Notes: generated by a model not told the origin, from the letters alone. Shown: positions 33,188 through 42,789, counted from the stretch's first letter. The stretch: 48,404 nucleotides of DNA from JBAZCI01 sp041671025 (GCA_041671025.1 JBAZCI010000007.1:1-48404), one strand, 5' to 3'. A program made the numbers and translations.

Positions 33188-34870
33188 ATGAACAGGTTAA
33201 TTCGTCATATAGGGCGTAACAGGAAGATATACGTACTTCTCATAATTGGGCTGTTTTTTGTGTATATATACGGATGGCTGTATAGGGTACCGGAACATAA
33301 ATTTACCTCTCCGGATGAGACGTCAAATTATTTTTACATTCAGCAATTTGCGAACCAAAATAAGCTGAGTATAGACGAGCCGCTTAACGTGATAGCGCAG
33401 AACGTTATTCATCCGAGAAGCATGAATGTAGTCAACGGAACAATTGTACCGGGGAGCTTTTTGGGGATGATTCTTATTTATGGGAGCATTGCAAAAATCG
33501 CTGGAATGTCCGTTGTGCCTCTCCTTACACCGTTGTTTGGAGTTGCCGGTATTGTATTTTTTTACCTACTGCTCCGCAAGATTTTTAGTGAACGTGTGGC
33601 GTTTGTCTCAGCCGTGCTTGTATTTGTCAATCCGGTATTTTGGTATTATGCATCGCGCGGATTATTTCATGCGGTTTTGTTTATTTCACTGTGCATTGCG
33701 GGGATATATTTTTTTATGCATGCGATTCATTCTGGACATACGCGAAAGACTAGAATTGCACTTTTTGCAGTTTCAGGGTTGCTCATCGGACTTTCGCTTA
33801 TTACACGCACTTCAGAATGTACCTGGGTATTTTTTGTACTGTTGGGGCTCTGGTTATCTCATTTCAAAAAAATTCGTTACGCAGAAATTGCTCTTTTTGG
33901 CTTTATGGTATGCGTTACGTTTATTCCTATCTTTTACTATAACAACCAGCTGTATGGTTCGGTATTTACTTTTTCGTATACGGCCGGAGCCGCTACTGGA
34001 AGTATAGAAGCAGTCGAGGGTGTATCAACCGGCCAAAGAATATTCGACATGTTTTTCCCTTTTGGGGTGAACATCGGGCATGCTGCGCATATGGCGTTCA
34101 GATATGTTATTTTAGCAATGCCGTGGTTTTCAATTCTTCTCATTGCGTTGCTAATCTGGACTACCAAGAATGCCTTTTTGAACCGGCTAAAAAAAATATT
34201 CGCATCAGTGGCAAGCCGCACGATGAACGTTCCATTATCTGAGAGGGTATATGTATACTGTTTCATATTTGTTGCAGTTTGGCTTATTCTCTATTACGGC
34301 TCTTTTGTGTTCAGTGAATTTAGAGAAACGAACAGGATTATTCTCGGCTCATCCTATCTTCGGTATTGGCTGCCGTTGTACGTCTTTGCAACTCCGTTGA
34401 TCGTGAGAGGCATGTTCCGTCTGAGAGAGCTGTGGGAGGCGCCCCGTGTTCAAAAGATCGTATCAATTTTTTTTGTTGTTATTTTTTTATTGCTCCCTAT
34501 GGTGTGGGTGATAAATGATCCACTGTACGGGCTCATGGCGACAAAAAAAAATACAGAGGACTCTATTGCACTGTCCAGGTCAGTAATGGAGGTAACTCAC
34601 CCAGGAGCGGTGATCATAGCAGGCAATGCTGACAAAGTATTTTTTCCAGAACGGCGAGTGATTGCCAATTTCCCGACTTCTCAGACCGCGCGAGCAGGAG
34701 TGTTGCATGCATTGTACGATCGTGTCCCACTTTATTTTTTTTATAGCGCCTTGGATTTAACCGGTGAAAATATTATCCTGTTTTTGAGGACATATGGGTA
34801 TACGCTAGTTGAAATAAAACAATTTCATCAAGGCGGCGATGCGACACTTTTCAAGATTGAAAAACTTTGA
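33188..34870 (+). CDS. GT-C-type polytopic glycosyltransferase-like membrane protein (PMT/ArnT-like)
   Basis: 560 residues with about 11-12 hydrophobic helices and a C-terminal soluble segment of around 100 residues. The first extracytoplasmic loop carries HKFTSPDETSNYFYIQQFA, in which the DE pair is at the position of the catalytic acid in GT39/GT83 transferases. WYYASRGLFHAV in the fourth segment is also usual for this group. Expected to take a sugar from polyprenyl phosphate and add it to protein or glycan outside the membrane. It could pair with the two DPM-type enzymes at 1017 and 5163. The acceptor may be the large anchored protein encoded next. Confidence 0.75.
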   Translation: MNRLIRHIGRNRKIYVLLIIGLFFVYIYGWLYRVPEHKFTSPDETSNYFYIQQFANQNKLSIDEPLNVIAQNVIHPRSMNVVNGTIVPGSFLGMILIYGSIAKIAGMSVVPLLTPLFGVAGIVFFYLLLRKIFSERVAFVSAVLVFVNPVFWYYASRGLFHAVLFISLCIAGIYFFMHAIHSGHTRKTRIALFAVSGLLIGLSLITRTSECTWVFFVLLGLWLSHFKKIRYAEIALFGFMVCVTFIPIFYYNNQLYGSVFTFSYTAGAATGSIEAVEGVSTGQRIFDMFFPFGVNIGHAAHMAFRYVILAMPWFSILLIALLIWTTKNAFLNRLKKIFASVASRTMNVPLSERVYVYCFIFVAVWLILYYGSFVFSEFRETNRIILGSSYLRYWLPLYVFATPLIVRGMFRLRELWEAPRVQKIVSIFFVVIFLLLPMVWVINDPLYGLMATKKNTEDSIALSRSVMEVTHPGAVIIAGNADKVFFPERRVIANFPTSQTARAGVLHALYDRVPLYFFYSALDLTGENIILFLRTYGYTLVEIKQFHQGGDATLFKIEKL

Positions 34871-34894
34871 TTTTTTACTTTTTAGCTGTATAGT
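34867..34894 (+). promoter_or_regulatory. Possible promoter for the anchored protein gene
   Basis: TTGATT (34867-34872) overlaps the previous stop codon; TATAGT (34889-34894) follows after 16 bases. Matches are 4/6 and 5/6. The leader would be about 12 bases. Confidence 0.4.
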
Positions 34895-34912
34895 GTTGAG
34901 TATAAACGTATT

Positions 34913-36661
34913 ATGCATGACGCAAAATTTGTAACTCTCCGAGTCATAAAAATTATTCTATGGAGTAGTCCTTTGGTTATTTTTGCGTGGATAGTTTGGC
35001 AGAACATTATACCCAATGGGAAGATGGTTATTCGTTATGCAGTAGAAACGGGATCGCCACTTGTCAGGAATTTTGCCTCAAAGGAGCCGAATAAATTATT
35101 GGGTACAAAAAACATCGTAGGGGATAATGAGATATTTCAGCTCATTACTGCCACTCCGTTGTATTTTGACGTGAAGGTACCGAGACCCTTTTCACGCGCA
35201 ACCGTAAAATTGGTTTATCAAAACCCTGATCAACAGCCGCTTATTCAATTGGGAGCCAAACAACCGAATGGCGGATATTACTTTTCCGATATGGCGCATA
35301 CGAGTAATCTTTTGGATAATTTGCCGTATTACTGGGATAAACACAGGGAAGGGGAAGTAGTTTTATGGCAGAAAGATAAAGAACAGTATGAGCGTACATT
35401 TCTTCCATTGAAAAGTGCACTAGAGAAAGAAAAAAAGGAAGAACTGGATGCACTTTCCGACCAGTCAAGGCATGGCACGATAACGAGTGAGGAAGTTGCT
35501 GAGCAAAAAAAATCTATTGAAGAAAAATATAACGGTAAGTTGAAATTAGCATTACTCGGGGACGGTACAAATCAGGGTTTCACGAAAAAGTTATTATCAA
35601 TAGAATCTTTTTTTGATGATTACCCCGAGGGATCCTCAATCTTAGAATATAATATGGACGGTCTCTATCTGTTAAAAATACCCGGATATGTGTCTAAAAC
35701 TGAAAAAACACAGGTTACTACTGTACTTCGTGGGAAACATGAAATACTGACGTATATTGGAACAGGCGAAAAGTTGGATTACACCTTTACAACTCAAGAA
35801 ATCAATCGGCACGAAGGAGACGATTCGGTCAGCATCAGTGTATATGGGCCAGACGGACGGGAGGTCAAACGTACACTTGTTGCAGATGACGGTGAACTTA
35901 GGGCTACGGGACGCGTTATGCCCTCCGTATCAACACACATTATTGCAGAGGGTCTCAGTGAAGGTGTGTATAGAATTGTGATTGATACGCACGATGATAC
36001 TTTTATTAAGAACATTTCTACAAGTCAGCATTTACTAGTGTTTAAGGGAAATCTCTATCTCGCAGAAAGTGAAGAATATCGAAGTATTATCGGTGACAAA
36101 AAGACTTCTCCGGTGACTGTTTATGCATCCGGAAGCATACTTCGTGCGCGTACCTCTCACACATCCGGTTTGCAGAATTTAAAAACCAGGGGTCGTGATG
36201 TACTAATAAGAGAATTAAATACACTTGTGGAAATGCAAATTGCAGAAGAGCTGGAATCTATTGTCGTGCCAAAGGCGGATCTGTACGTAGAGGGTGACGG
36301 ATACTTTGCTTTCGATCGAGGACATTTTTTTGATGCCAGCAAAGGGTATGTTGCCAATGTCACTTCAGTAACAGATGTTGATGAGTATGACTATATTATT
36401 GCTCGATATTCTGAAGCTGTTGTGTCCGGTGAATGGCTTGTCGCGCAGGCCACAGTCGAGCCCCCGTTCCTTTATACCCGTAAAGACGGAAATTATGAGG
36501 TTAGTCTTATGATTAACTTACCTGGGCTTCCCGAGCATGATCGTACGCTTAAGGTAAAAGAACTTGAAATCATTTTTGAAAAGGAGCCGATTACTCTGGA
36601 TAATTTTTCTGATAAGCTCGGGAACCTTTTTCAAAAAATTAAAAAGAATGTCAAGCACTAG
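34913..36661 (+). CDS. Large membrane-anchored extracytoplasmic protein of unknown function
   Basis: 582 residues. One hydrophobic helix near residues 11-30 (with basic residues before it) is followed by a long hydrophilic region, so the protein should be anchored with most of it outside. Residues around 160-210 are Glu/Lys-rich and likely coiled-coil (KSALEKEKKEELDAL, SEEVAEQKKSIEEKY). The rest is predicted beta-rich with several YxxxxDG and GxY motifs, such as LSEGVYRIVIDTHDD, resembling beta-sandwich domains. No catalytic motif was recognised. Its neighbours are a GT-C protein and a small membrane protein. Candidate acceptor or scaffold; this is inference. Confidence 0.6.
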   Translation: MHDAKFVTLRVIKIILWSSPLVIFAWIVWQNIIPNGKMVIRYAVETGSPLVRNFASKEPNKLLGTKNIVGDNEIFQLITATPLYFDVKVPRPFSRATVKLVYQNPDQQPLIQLGAKQPNGGYYFSDMAHTSNLLDNLPYYWDKHREGEVVLWQKDKEQYERTFLPLKSALEKEKKEELDALSDQSRHGTITSEEVAEQKKSIEEKYNGKLKLALLGDGTNQGFTKKLLSIESFFDDYPEGSSILEYNMDGLYLLKIPGYVSKTEKTQVTTVLRGKHEILTYIGTGEKLDYTFTTQEINRHEGDDSVSISVYGPDGREVKRTLVADDGELRATGRVMPSVSTHIIAEGLSEGVYRIVIDTHDDTFIKNISTSQHLLVFKGNLYLAESEEYRSIIGDKKTSPVTVYASGSILRARTSHTSGLQNLKTRGRDVLIRELNTLVEMQIAEELESIVVPKADLYVEGDGYFAFDRGHFFDASKGYVANVTSVTDVDEYDYIIARYSEAVVSGEWLVAQATVEPPFLYTRKDGNYEVSLMINLPGLPEHDRTLKVKELEIIFEKEPITLDNFSDKLGNLFQKIKKNVKH

Positions 36662-36662
36662 T

Positions 36663-37076
36663 ATGAGATTTACACAAGGCAATTCGCGATATCGTGAGAT
36701 GTTCATATGTATCGAAACGGTCGTGCGTGAAACATTTAAAGTTGCTTTTTTAACCTATCTCGTTTTTTATTTACTGGACTATCTTACTCCGGGGATGATC
36801 ACGAACTACTTTAATATAAATATATTATTAATTATTACTGCAGTAACGGGCGTCATCGCTCTCTCCCTGTTTAAAAAAAGCGATCATAACGCGTCATACG
36901 TTGCCATCTGGAAAGATTATGCGGTTATTGGAATAGGAGGATTAACTGGTATCGCACTAACGTGGTACAGTTTGAAGTCAATAGGCTGGTTAGGGGTAGC
37001 AATAAGCGTTATAGTCGGAATTGTCATTGTGCTAATTTCATTGAATATTTTATTTTCAAACGATGAAAATGATTAA
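36663..37076 (+). CDS. Small four-helix membrane protein
   Basis: 137 residues from the ATG at 36663, which lies one base after the preceding stop. Hydrophobic segments are at about 25-44, 52-70, 84-102 and 107-127. The N-terminus (MRFTQGNSRYREMF) is polar and probably cytoplasmic. No recognisable family; the topology is GtrA-like in size but lacks GtrA motifs. Overlaps the following rmlC-like gene by 14 bases, implying co-translation. Confidence 0.6.
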   Translation: MRFTQGNSRYREMFICIETVVRETFKVAFLTYLVFYLLDYLTPGMITNYFNINILLIITAVTGVIALSLFKKSDHNASYVAIWKDYAVIGIGGLTGIALTWYSLKSIGWLGVAISVIVGIVIVLISLNILFSNDEND

Positions 37077-37548
37077 TGGAGTAACAATAAAAAATCTTCG
37101 AGTTTTCCCCGACGTCATTGAAAAAGGGGAACATGTCCAACGCCCCGGCTTTCTCATGGAGATTCTCCGCAATGATGAAGGCCTTCTGAAGAAATTCGGC
37201 CAGACTACCTTCACCGTGGCTTACGAGGGGACAATTAAGGCCTACCACTATCACAAGCAACAGGACGATCTTTGGTTTGTCGCGACCGGGAAAGCTATGG
37301 TGGTACTGCATGATTTGCGCGACGATTCACCGACGAAAGGTGAGACCCAGGTTATTATGGCGGGAGAGAGCGATTACAAACTGATTTTGATTCCTGTCGG
37401 AGTTGCGCATGGGTACAAGGTCATCAGCAAAGAGCCTGTGTTACTTTTCTACCATACGACTGAGTCGTACAACTCCAAGAAACCGGACGAGTTCCGCATG
37501 CCTCATGACGATCCCTCGATACATTTCGACTGGAATCGGAACGAATAA
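37063..37548 (+). CDS. rmlC: dTDP-4-dehydrorhamnose 3,5-epimerase family (RmlC-like cupin)
   Basis: 161 residues. The cupin strand YEGTIKAYHYHKQQDDLWFV corresponds to the RmlC block GVLRGLHYQ..Q.KLV, in which the His is the catalytic base. HDLRDDSPT, IPVGVAHGY and FYHTTESYN (Tyr at the acid position) follow in RmlC order. DEFRMPHDDPSIHFDW resembles the C-terminal block. It inverts C3 and C5 of dTDP-4-keto-6-deoxyglucose on the way to dTDP-L-rhamnose. Identity is supported by rmlB, rmlD and rmlA downstream. It is shorter than the usual ~180 residues. The ATG at 37069 is an alternative start. Confidence 0.82.
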   Translation: MKMINGVTIKNLRVFPDVIEKGEHVQRPGFLMEILRNDEGLLKKFGQTTFTVAYEGTIKAYHYHKQQDDLWFVATGKAMVVLHDLRDDSPTKGETQVIMAGESDYKLILIPVGVAHGYKVISKEPVLLFYHTTESYNSKKPDEFRMPHDDPSIHFDWNRNE

Positions 37549-37567
37549 TTATTTATAAAGTAAGCTC

Positions 37568-38824
37568 ATGACCTACGATGTCGCCAGTTTGAAGTTGACA
37601 AAAAAAGGAATCCAGCGAATTGAATGGGCGGAACGGCAAATGGATGTTCTGCGGTCTATTCAAAAACGTTTTACAAAACAGAAACCGCTTCGCGGAGTTC
37701 GTATTGCTGCTTGCCTGCACGTCACCGCAGAAACGGCTAATCTCATGTGTACGTTAAAAGCCGGCGGTGCAAAGGTATGGCTTGCCGCGTCAAACCCGCT
37801 TTCTACGCAGGATGATGTTGCAGCGGCGCTTGTGTCAAAGTACAAAATCCCGGTTTTCGCTGTTAAAGGAGAGGATCGTAAAACCTATTTCAGTCACCTG
37901 AATGCCGTTCTCAAGCAAAAACCCCATATTACGATGGATGACGGAGCTGATCTCGTTTCGCTTCTCCACAGTGACCCGGCGTACAAGAAACTGCCGGTAT
38001 GGGGGAGCACGGAAGAAACTACAACCGGAGTCATACGCTTGAAGAGCATGGAACAGCATGGCGTGCTCCGCATGCCTGTGATAGCCGTAAATGACGCTAA
38101 GACGAAGCACTTCTTCGATAACCGGTATGGTACCGGTCAGAGCACGATGGATGGCATTATACGCGCCACAAACGTTCTCATCGCAGGTAAGGTGGTTGTT
38201 GTAGCCGGTTATGGGTGGTGCGGAAGAGGTGTCGCGATGCGCGCACGCGGTCTCGGCGCCCTCGTTGTGGTCACAGAAGTTGATCCGCTAAAGTCCATTG
38301 AAGCAGTACTCGACGGGTTTGAAGTTATGCCCATGGCTCGGGCCGTTACGAAAGGGGATATTTTTGTGACATTAACCGGAAATATCCATGTTCTCCGCGC
38401 GGAGCATTTCAAGCGAATGAAAGATGGAGCGATTGTGTGTAACTCCGGCCATTTTGATGTAGAGATCGATATGACAAGTTTGCGGGCAATGGCCGTGACA
38501 AAACGATCTGTGAGGGAGTTTGTTATGGAATATGTGCTGCGCGGAGGGCGCAAAATTAATGTACTCGGTGAAGGTCGGCTGATTAATTTGGCAGCAGCGG
38601 AGGGTCACCCGCCGTCAGTGATGGACATGAGTTTTGCGAACCAGTCTCTTGGAGCTGAGTATGTAGTGAAAAATCATCATCGGTTGGAAAACAAAGTATA
38701 TTCAATTCCCGAGGATATCGATAAAGAAATTGCCCGATTGAAACTGCAGACGATGGGTGTCCGCATTGACAGCTTTACCCCTGAGCAAGTAAAGTATCTG
38801 GCGAGCTGGGAGATGGGAACATAA
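37568..38824 (+). CDS. ahcY: Adenosylhomocysteinase (S-adenosylhomocysteine hydrolase)
   Basis: 418 residues. It hydrolyses S-adenosylhomocysteine to adenosine and homocysteine using bound NAD. Active-site residues are present: His51 in CLHVTAET, Asp124/125 in MDDGAD, Glu149/150 in TEETTTG, Lys180 and Asp184/Asn185 in TKHFFDN. The NAD motif is GYGWCGRG (214-221). Length and the GYGWCG form match the short archaeal/Thermotoga-type enzyme without the insert and the long C-terminal tail of the eukaryotic type. It is embedded among dTDP-rhamnose genes, with about 20-base gaps on each side, so it is probably co-transcribed with them. Confidence 0.94.
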   Translation: MTYDVASLKLTKKGIQRIEWAERQMDVLRSIQKRFTKQKPLRGVRIAACLHVTAETANLMCTLKAGGAKVWLAASNPLSTQDDVAAALVSKYKIPVFAVKGEDRKTYFSHLNAVLKQKPHITMDDGADLVSLLHSDPAYKKLPVWGSTEETTTGVIRLKSMEQHGVLRMPVIAVNDAKTKHFFDNRYGTGQSTMDGIIRATNVLIAGKVVVVAGYGWCGRGVAMRARGLGALVVVTEVDPLKSIEAVLDGFEVMPMARAVTKGDIFVTLTGNIHVLRAEHFKRMKDGAIVCNSGHFDVEIDMTSLRAMAVTKRSVREFVMEYVLRGGRKINVLGEGRLINLAAAEGHPPSVMDMSFANQSLGAEYVVKNHHRLENKVYSIPEDIDKEIARLKLQTMGVRIDSFTPEQVKYLASWEMGT

Positions 38825-38849
38825 GACTTCCATTCATTAATTACGCGCT

Positions 38850-39851
38850 ATGAAGCTACTTGTCACGGGAGGGGCGGGGTTCATGGGTTCTAATTTTATT
38901 CATTATATTCTTAAGACGTACCCGCAGTACGAAGTGGTTAATTTTGATAAATTGACGTATGCAGGTAACTTAGCGAATCTTGGTGATATCGAGTCGGATC
39001 CGAGATATACATTTGTCAAAGGCGACATTGCCGACGCGAAAGCTGTCGAGCAGGCGGTGCAAGGCGTAGGTGCAATAATTAACTATGCCGCGGAGACTCA
39101 CGTGGATCGTTCCATTATGGAAGCACGGGAATTTGCCGTTACCGATGTCATCGGAACGCTTACCCTTTTACAGGCGGTAGAAAAATTCAAGATCCCTAAA
39201 ATGATACAGGTGTCGACGGATGAAGTGTTTGGAAGCATACGGGAAGGGGAGTTTACCGAAGAGAGTCCTTTTCTTCCAAACAGCCCGTATTCCGCTTCAA
39301 AAGCGGGCGGAGATCATATGTGCAGGGCCTTTTATGCTACATACGGTACGCCTGTGGTAGTAACGCACAGCTGTAATTTTTACGGACCGTTTCAGTATCC
39401 GGAAAAAGTAATTCCGCTTTTTATTACCAATTTACTGCAGGATAAGAAAGTCCCCTTGTACGGCGATGGAAGTAATGTGCGCGAGTGGATCTACACCGAT
39501 GACCACTGTCGGGCAATTGATGTCATACTTCACCAGGGGATCGCAGGATCAATTTACAATATTGGTAGTGGTAGTCGTATTTCAAATCTTGAACTCACCA
39601 ACATGATTGTGAAAGAACTGAGGAAGGATCAGTCGTACATCCAGCCCGTCAAGGACAGGCTCGGGCATGATTTTCGATATGCCGTTGCCTGTGAACCGTT
39701 GAGAAAACTGGGATGGGCGCCACAGACGGATTTTACTCAGGGCATTCAGCGGACAATCGCTTGGTATACGAAAAACGCTTCGTGGTGGAAAAAACTTCTG
39801 GATAAACGTGAACACATAGAGTATATTAAAAAACAGTATGAACATCGATAA
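38850..39851 (+). CDS. rmlB: dTDP-glucose 4,6-dehydratase
   Basis: 333 residues. NAD motif TGGAGFMGS (6-14), the catalytic VSTDEVFG (Thr123, Asp124, Glu125) and SPYSASK (Tyr147, Lys151). NFDKLTYAGN and AAETHVDRSI are hallmarks of RmlB. It converts dTDP-glucose to dTDP-4-keto-6-deoxyglucose. The last 14 bases overlap the rmlD gene. Confidence 0.95.
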   Translation: MKLLVTGGAGFMGSNFIHYILKTYPQYEVVNFDKLTYAGNLANLGDIESDPRYTFVKGDIADAKAVEQAVQGVGAIINYAAETHVDRSIMEAREFAVTDVIGTLTLLQAVEKFKIPKMIQVSTDEVFGSIREGEFTEESPFLPNSPYSASKAGGDHMCRAFYATYGTPVVVTHSCNFYGPFQYPEKVIPLFITNLLQDKKVPLYGDGSNVREWIYTDDHCRAIDVILHQGIAGSIYNIGSGSRISNLELTNMIVKELRKDQSYIQPVKDRLGHDFRYAVACEPLRKLGWAPQTDFTQGIQRTIAWYTKNASWWKKLLDKREHIEYIKKQYEHR

Positions 39852-40698
39852 GGCTGTGAAGATTGTCATAGTCGGCGCGAAAGGGATGCTTGGTCAGGAG
39901 CTGGCACGCGTGTTTGCGTCGGGGACGCTTTTTCTTCTTGATAAAGATGAAATTGATATCGCAGACAAGGCGCTCGTGCAAAAGAAAATCACAGAACTTC
40001 AACCGAGTATTGTGATTAATGCCGCCGCCTACAATAATGTTGACGCCGCTGAGACAGACACCGAAATTGCCGAGCGGATCAATGGACGCGGCGTGGGATA
40101 TCTCGCCGCAGCTGCAGAATCTGTCGGAGCGGTTTTTGTGCACTACAGCACCGATTACGTTTTTGACGGTAAAAAGAAACGCGGGTACAAAGAAACGGAT
40201 GTACCTTCACCGATAAGCGCGTACGGTGTTTCAAAACTGCTTGGCGAAACACTTACCCAAAAAGAGTCGACGAAATCATACATTATTCGACTTTCCCGAT
40301 TATTTGGTTCTACCGGTGTAAGTCAGCAGGCGAAGGAAAGTTTTGTGGATAAGATGGTTCAGGCCTCAAAAGAACATGCGACACTCACCGTTATTGACGA
40401 GGAGTTGAGTTGTCCTACCTATGCGTCTGATTTAGCCGGTGCCACAAAAGATATCGTAGAAAAATCTCTGCCGTTCGGCATATACCATGTTACGAACGAG
40501 GGTGCGTGCACATGGTATGGATTTGCGACTGAAATCTTCCGTCAAATCGGATGGAGTGGTAAGCTTATTCCCGTACCGGCAAACACCTATCCGCGACCGG
40601 CAAAACGACCTTCTTTTTCAAAGCTTGTGAACACCAAGCTTCAGCCTCTGAGGCCCTGGCAGGAGGCATTAGCTGATTATTTACATATACGACCATGA
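39838..40698 (+). CDS. rmlD: dTDP-4-dehydrorhamnose reductase
   Basis: 286 residues. NADPH-binding IVGAKGMLGQEL near residues 11-22, NAAAYNNVDAAE (61-72), HYSTDYVFDG (102-111) and the catalytic SAYGVSK with Tyr129/Lys133. It reduces the 4-keto sugar to dTDP-L-rhamnose. It overlaps rmlB by 14 bases and rmlA by 4. Confidence 0.93.
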   Translation: MNIDKAVKIVIVGAKGMLGQELARVFASGTLFLLDKDEIDIADKALVQKKITELQPSIVINAAAYNNVDAAETDTEIAERINGRGVGYLAAAAESVGAVFVHYSTDYVFDGKKKRGYKETDVPSPISAYGVSKLLGETLTQKESTKSYIIRLSRLFGSTGVSQQAKESFVDKMVQASKEHATLTVIDEELSCPTYASDLAGATKDIVEKSLPFGIYHVTNEGACTWYGFATEIFRQIGWSGKLIPVPANTYPRPAKRPSFSKLVNTKLQPLRPWQEALADYLHIRP

Positions 40699-41429
40699 AA
40701 GGTGTCATACTCGCCGGAGGGAACGCGACGCGTCTTCGTCCGCTCACCCGGGTAACAAATAAGCACTTGTTGCCTGTCTACAATAAACCGATGATTTTCT
40801 ATCCTATCCAAACGCTTGCCAAGGCGGGGATCAAGGATGTTCTTCTGGTCATGGGTGGGAGTAACCCGGGCGATTTTGTCCGTCTGCTCGGCAACGGCAA
40901 AGAGTTCGGACTCCGGGAAATTCACTATACCTTCCAGGAAGGCGCGGGGGGAATTGCCGAAGCATTGAGTCTCGCGGAAGATTTTGCGGACAAAGAAAAG
41001 ATTATGGTGATTTTGGGAGATAACATCCTTGAAGACGATGTGAGCGGAGCGGTGCAGGATTTTGAAAAACAAAAAGAAGGGGCAAAAATTTTTCTCAAGG
41101 AAGTTTCAAAACCCCAATCGTACGGAGTCGTAGAATTGTCAGGTGATAAGGTGGTGAATATTATTGAGAAACCGCAAAACCCGCCGACTAATCTCGCGGT
41201 TGTCGGACTGTACTTGTACGACTCGAATGTTTTTGAGATTGCAAAAGGATTGAAACCCTCTGCACGCGGCGAGCTGGAAATCACCGACGTAAACAATCAT
41301 TACATCAAAAAAGGCGCCATGACGTATCAGGTACTTACCGGCTGGTGGGGCGACGGAGGGGAGTCATTTGATTCACTGCTTGAAGCGCAAAAACTTGCCG
41401 CAGAGTGGGAAAAGAACCAGGCGAAGTAG
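40695..41429 (+). CDS. rmlA: Glucose-1-phosphate thymidylyltransferase, short form
   Basis: 244 residues. The nucleotide-binding motif is LAGGNATRLRPLT, with Ala where GTRL is usual, then NKHLLPVYNKPMI. LGDNI near residue 113 carries the metal-binding Asp, and EKP in IIEKPQNPPTN and the GWWGDGG block complete the pattern. It couples dTTP and glucose-1-phosphate. The protein is short (typical RmlA is about 290), lacking the C-terminal allosteric helices, a form common in archaea and in small-genome bacteria. Confidence 0.9.
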   Translation: MKGVILAGGNATRLRPLTRVTNKHLLPVYNKPMIFYPIQTLAKAGIKDVLLVMGGSNPGDFVRLLGNGKEFGLREIHYTFQEGAGGIAEALSLAEDFADKEKIMVILGDNILEDDVSGAVQDFEKQKEGAKIFLKEVSKPQSYGVVELSGDKVVNIIEKPQNPPTNLAVVGLYLYDSNVFEIAKGLKPSARGELEITDVNNHYIKKGAMTYQVLTGWWGDGGESFDSLLEAQKLAAEWEKNQAK

Positions 41430-41434
41430 CACGA

Positions 41435-42754
41435 CTACATGTTTAGCGGGATTCTCTGAATATGCTGATCCTCTTGGATAAAGAGGAATTTTCCATTTTC
41501 ATCGCTTGCAATCGTAGAGCCTTGAGTAGTAATCACGGTAATGACTGATTCCGGATGTGAGATGTCGACGGCATACACTGATCCGTCGGAAAGATAGAGA
41601 ATGCTGTTTTTTTCGGGCAGAATCACGTAACTTTGTATAGAATTCTTCGAACGTATGAGTGTTTGGGGTTCCTGGCCTAGATAAACCAGGGTGATTTCAT
41701 TTTCGCTTGCGACAAGGAGTCGATTACTCTTGATGTCCCATTGATGTGAAGAAACTCCGATAAAGTGTCCCGCAAAATCGTATTGATTGCCATTCCGCTC
41801 ATACAGGTCTATGGTATGTGCGGCAGTATTTTCAATAATAAGCGATCGAGAATACAGCAACACGGAAATTTGCTGTTGAACGGGTATATCAGTCAACAGG
41901 ATATTCGTTTCCGCTGACATGTTTTCAAAATTTCTTCGCTCCAACACTGTTGAAGTTTCCCGTTGCGTGAGGATGAGTACCTGCTTTCCTTCTACTGCTA
42001 CGGCTTGGGAGAACGGCGGAAGTTCTGTATGTTCTCCCGTGCGCTGATGGGTAAGTTTTTGTTCTTCAGCGACATACAGATCGTCGTTTTGCATATCCCA
42101 GAGAATACGCAATGAGGTATCCGAAGATTGTGTGAGGGTAATTTTTTGATGAGTCTGAACGTCGTATATGTCGTACAGTTTTATTCCGTTTTGCACGCGG
42201 GCGATAGCTACCGATGATGCAAATGGACTGATCAGTACTTCGGTGACGGATTCCGCTGAGTAACGCGCATATTCTGTAAATTGGTCAGACGATACCGACT
42301 GGATATACAAAATGTCATCGGTGTCGTTCTCCACAATACTCACGCGTAGATTTTTTTGACTCGATTCTTTAAACATACGCACATGTCCGTCCAGTACCGA
42401 GTCGATCGTGGTGGATTCCGGAAATAAGTTAACGTCGTCCAGGACGGTGCCTTCCCCCCCGTGAATTAGAATGCTTTGTTCCCGCGGAATATACCCTTTT
42501 TTTGACACAGTGACTGTGTATGATCCCGGCGCAAGACGGAGCGCTTTGAGGGGTGTTTCTGAAACACTCTCGCCGTCTATGTACACGGTCGCCGATGAAG
42601 GTCGTGTCGTCACTGAAAGCGAGCCTGTTCTGGTAATCTCATGTGTCTCAAAATCGTATCTCCATCCTCGGGTGTAGTAGAGAAGTAGGGGGGCGATAAG
42701 CGCAAAAAAGAGCACGATTATGAGAAAATAGAGCCGACGTAATTTAAGATTCAT
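41435..42754 (-). CDS. PEGA-domain membrane-anchored protein
   Basis: 439 residues. An N-terminal helix (about 8-26) anchors the protein. Residues 44-100 are a PEGA domain: SLSVTTRPSSATVYIDGE, then APGSYTVTVSKKGYIP. The remaining ~320 residues are rich in beta-strands and hint at a beta-propeller (several repeated YLSDGS/VASEN-type units), as often seen in CPR PEGA proteins of unknown role. It converges on rmlA with only 5 bases between the stops, and no terminator is visible there. Confidence 0.8.
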   Translation of the reverse strand: MNLKLRRLYFLIIVLFFALIAPLLLYYTRGWRYDFETHEITRTGSLSVTTRPSSATVYIDGESVSETPLKALRLAPGSYTVTVSKKGYIPREQSILIHGGEGTVLDDVNLFPESTTIDSVLDGHVRMFKESSQKNLRVSIVENDTDDILYIQSVSSDQFTEYARYSAESVTEVLISPFASSVAIARVQNGIKLYDIYDVQTHQKITLTQSSDTSLRILWDMQNDDLYVAEEQKLTHQRTGEHTELPPFSQAVAVEGKQVLILTQRETSTVLERRNFENMSAETNILLTDIPVQQQISVLLYSRSLIIENTAAHTIDLYERNGNQYDFAGHFIGVSSHQWDIKSNRLLVASENEITLVYLGQEPQTLIRSKNSIQSYVILPEKNSILYLSDGSVYAVDISHPESVITVITTQGSTIASDENGKFLFIQEDQHIQRIPLNM

Positions 42755-42760
42755 GGCGGT

Positions 42761-42789
42761 AGTATAATCTGGAAATACGCCGATGTCTA
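42761..42789 (-). promoter_or_regulatory. Promoter for the PEGA gene giving a predicted leaderless transcript
   Basis: On the minus strand: TAGACA (42789-42784; 5/6), 17-base spacer, TATACT (42766-42761; 5/6). Only 6 bases separate the -10 from the ATG at 42754, so transcription should start at or next to the A of the start codon. Confidence 0.65.
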
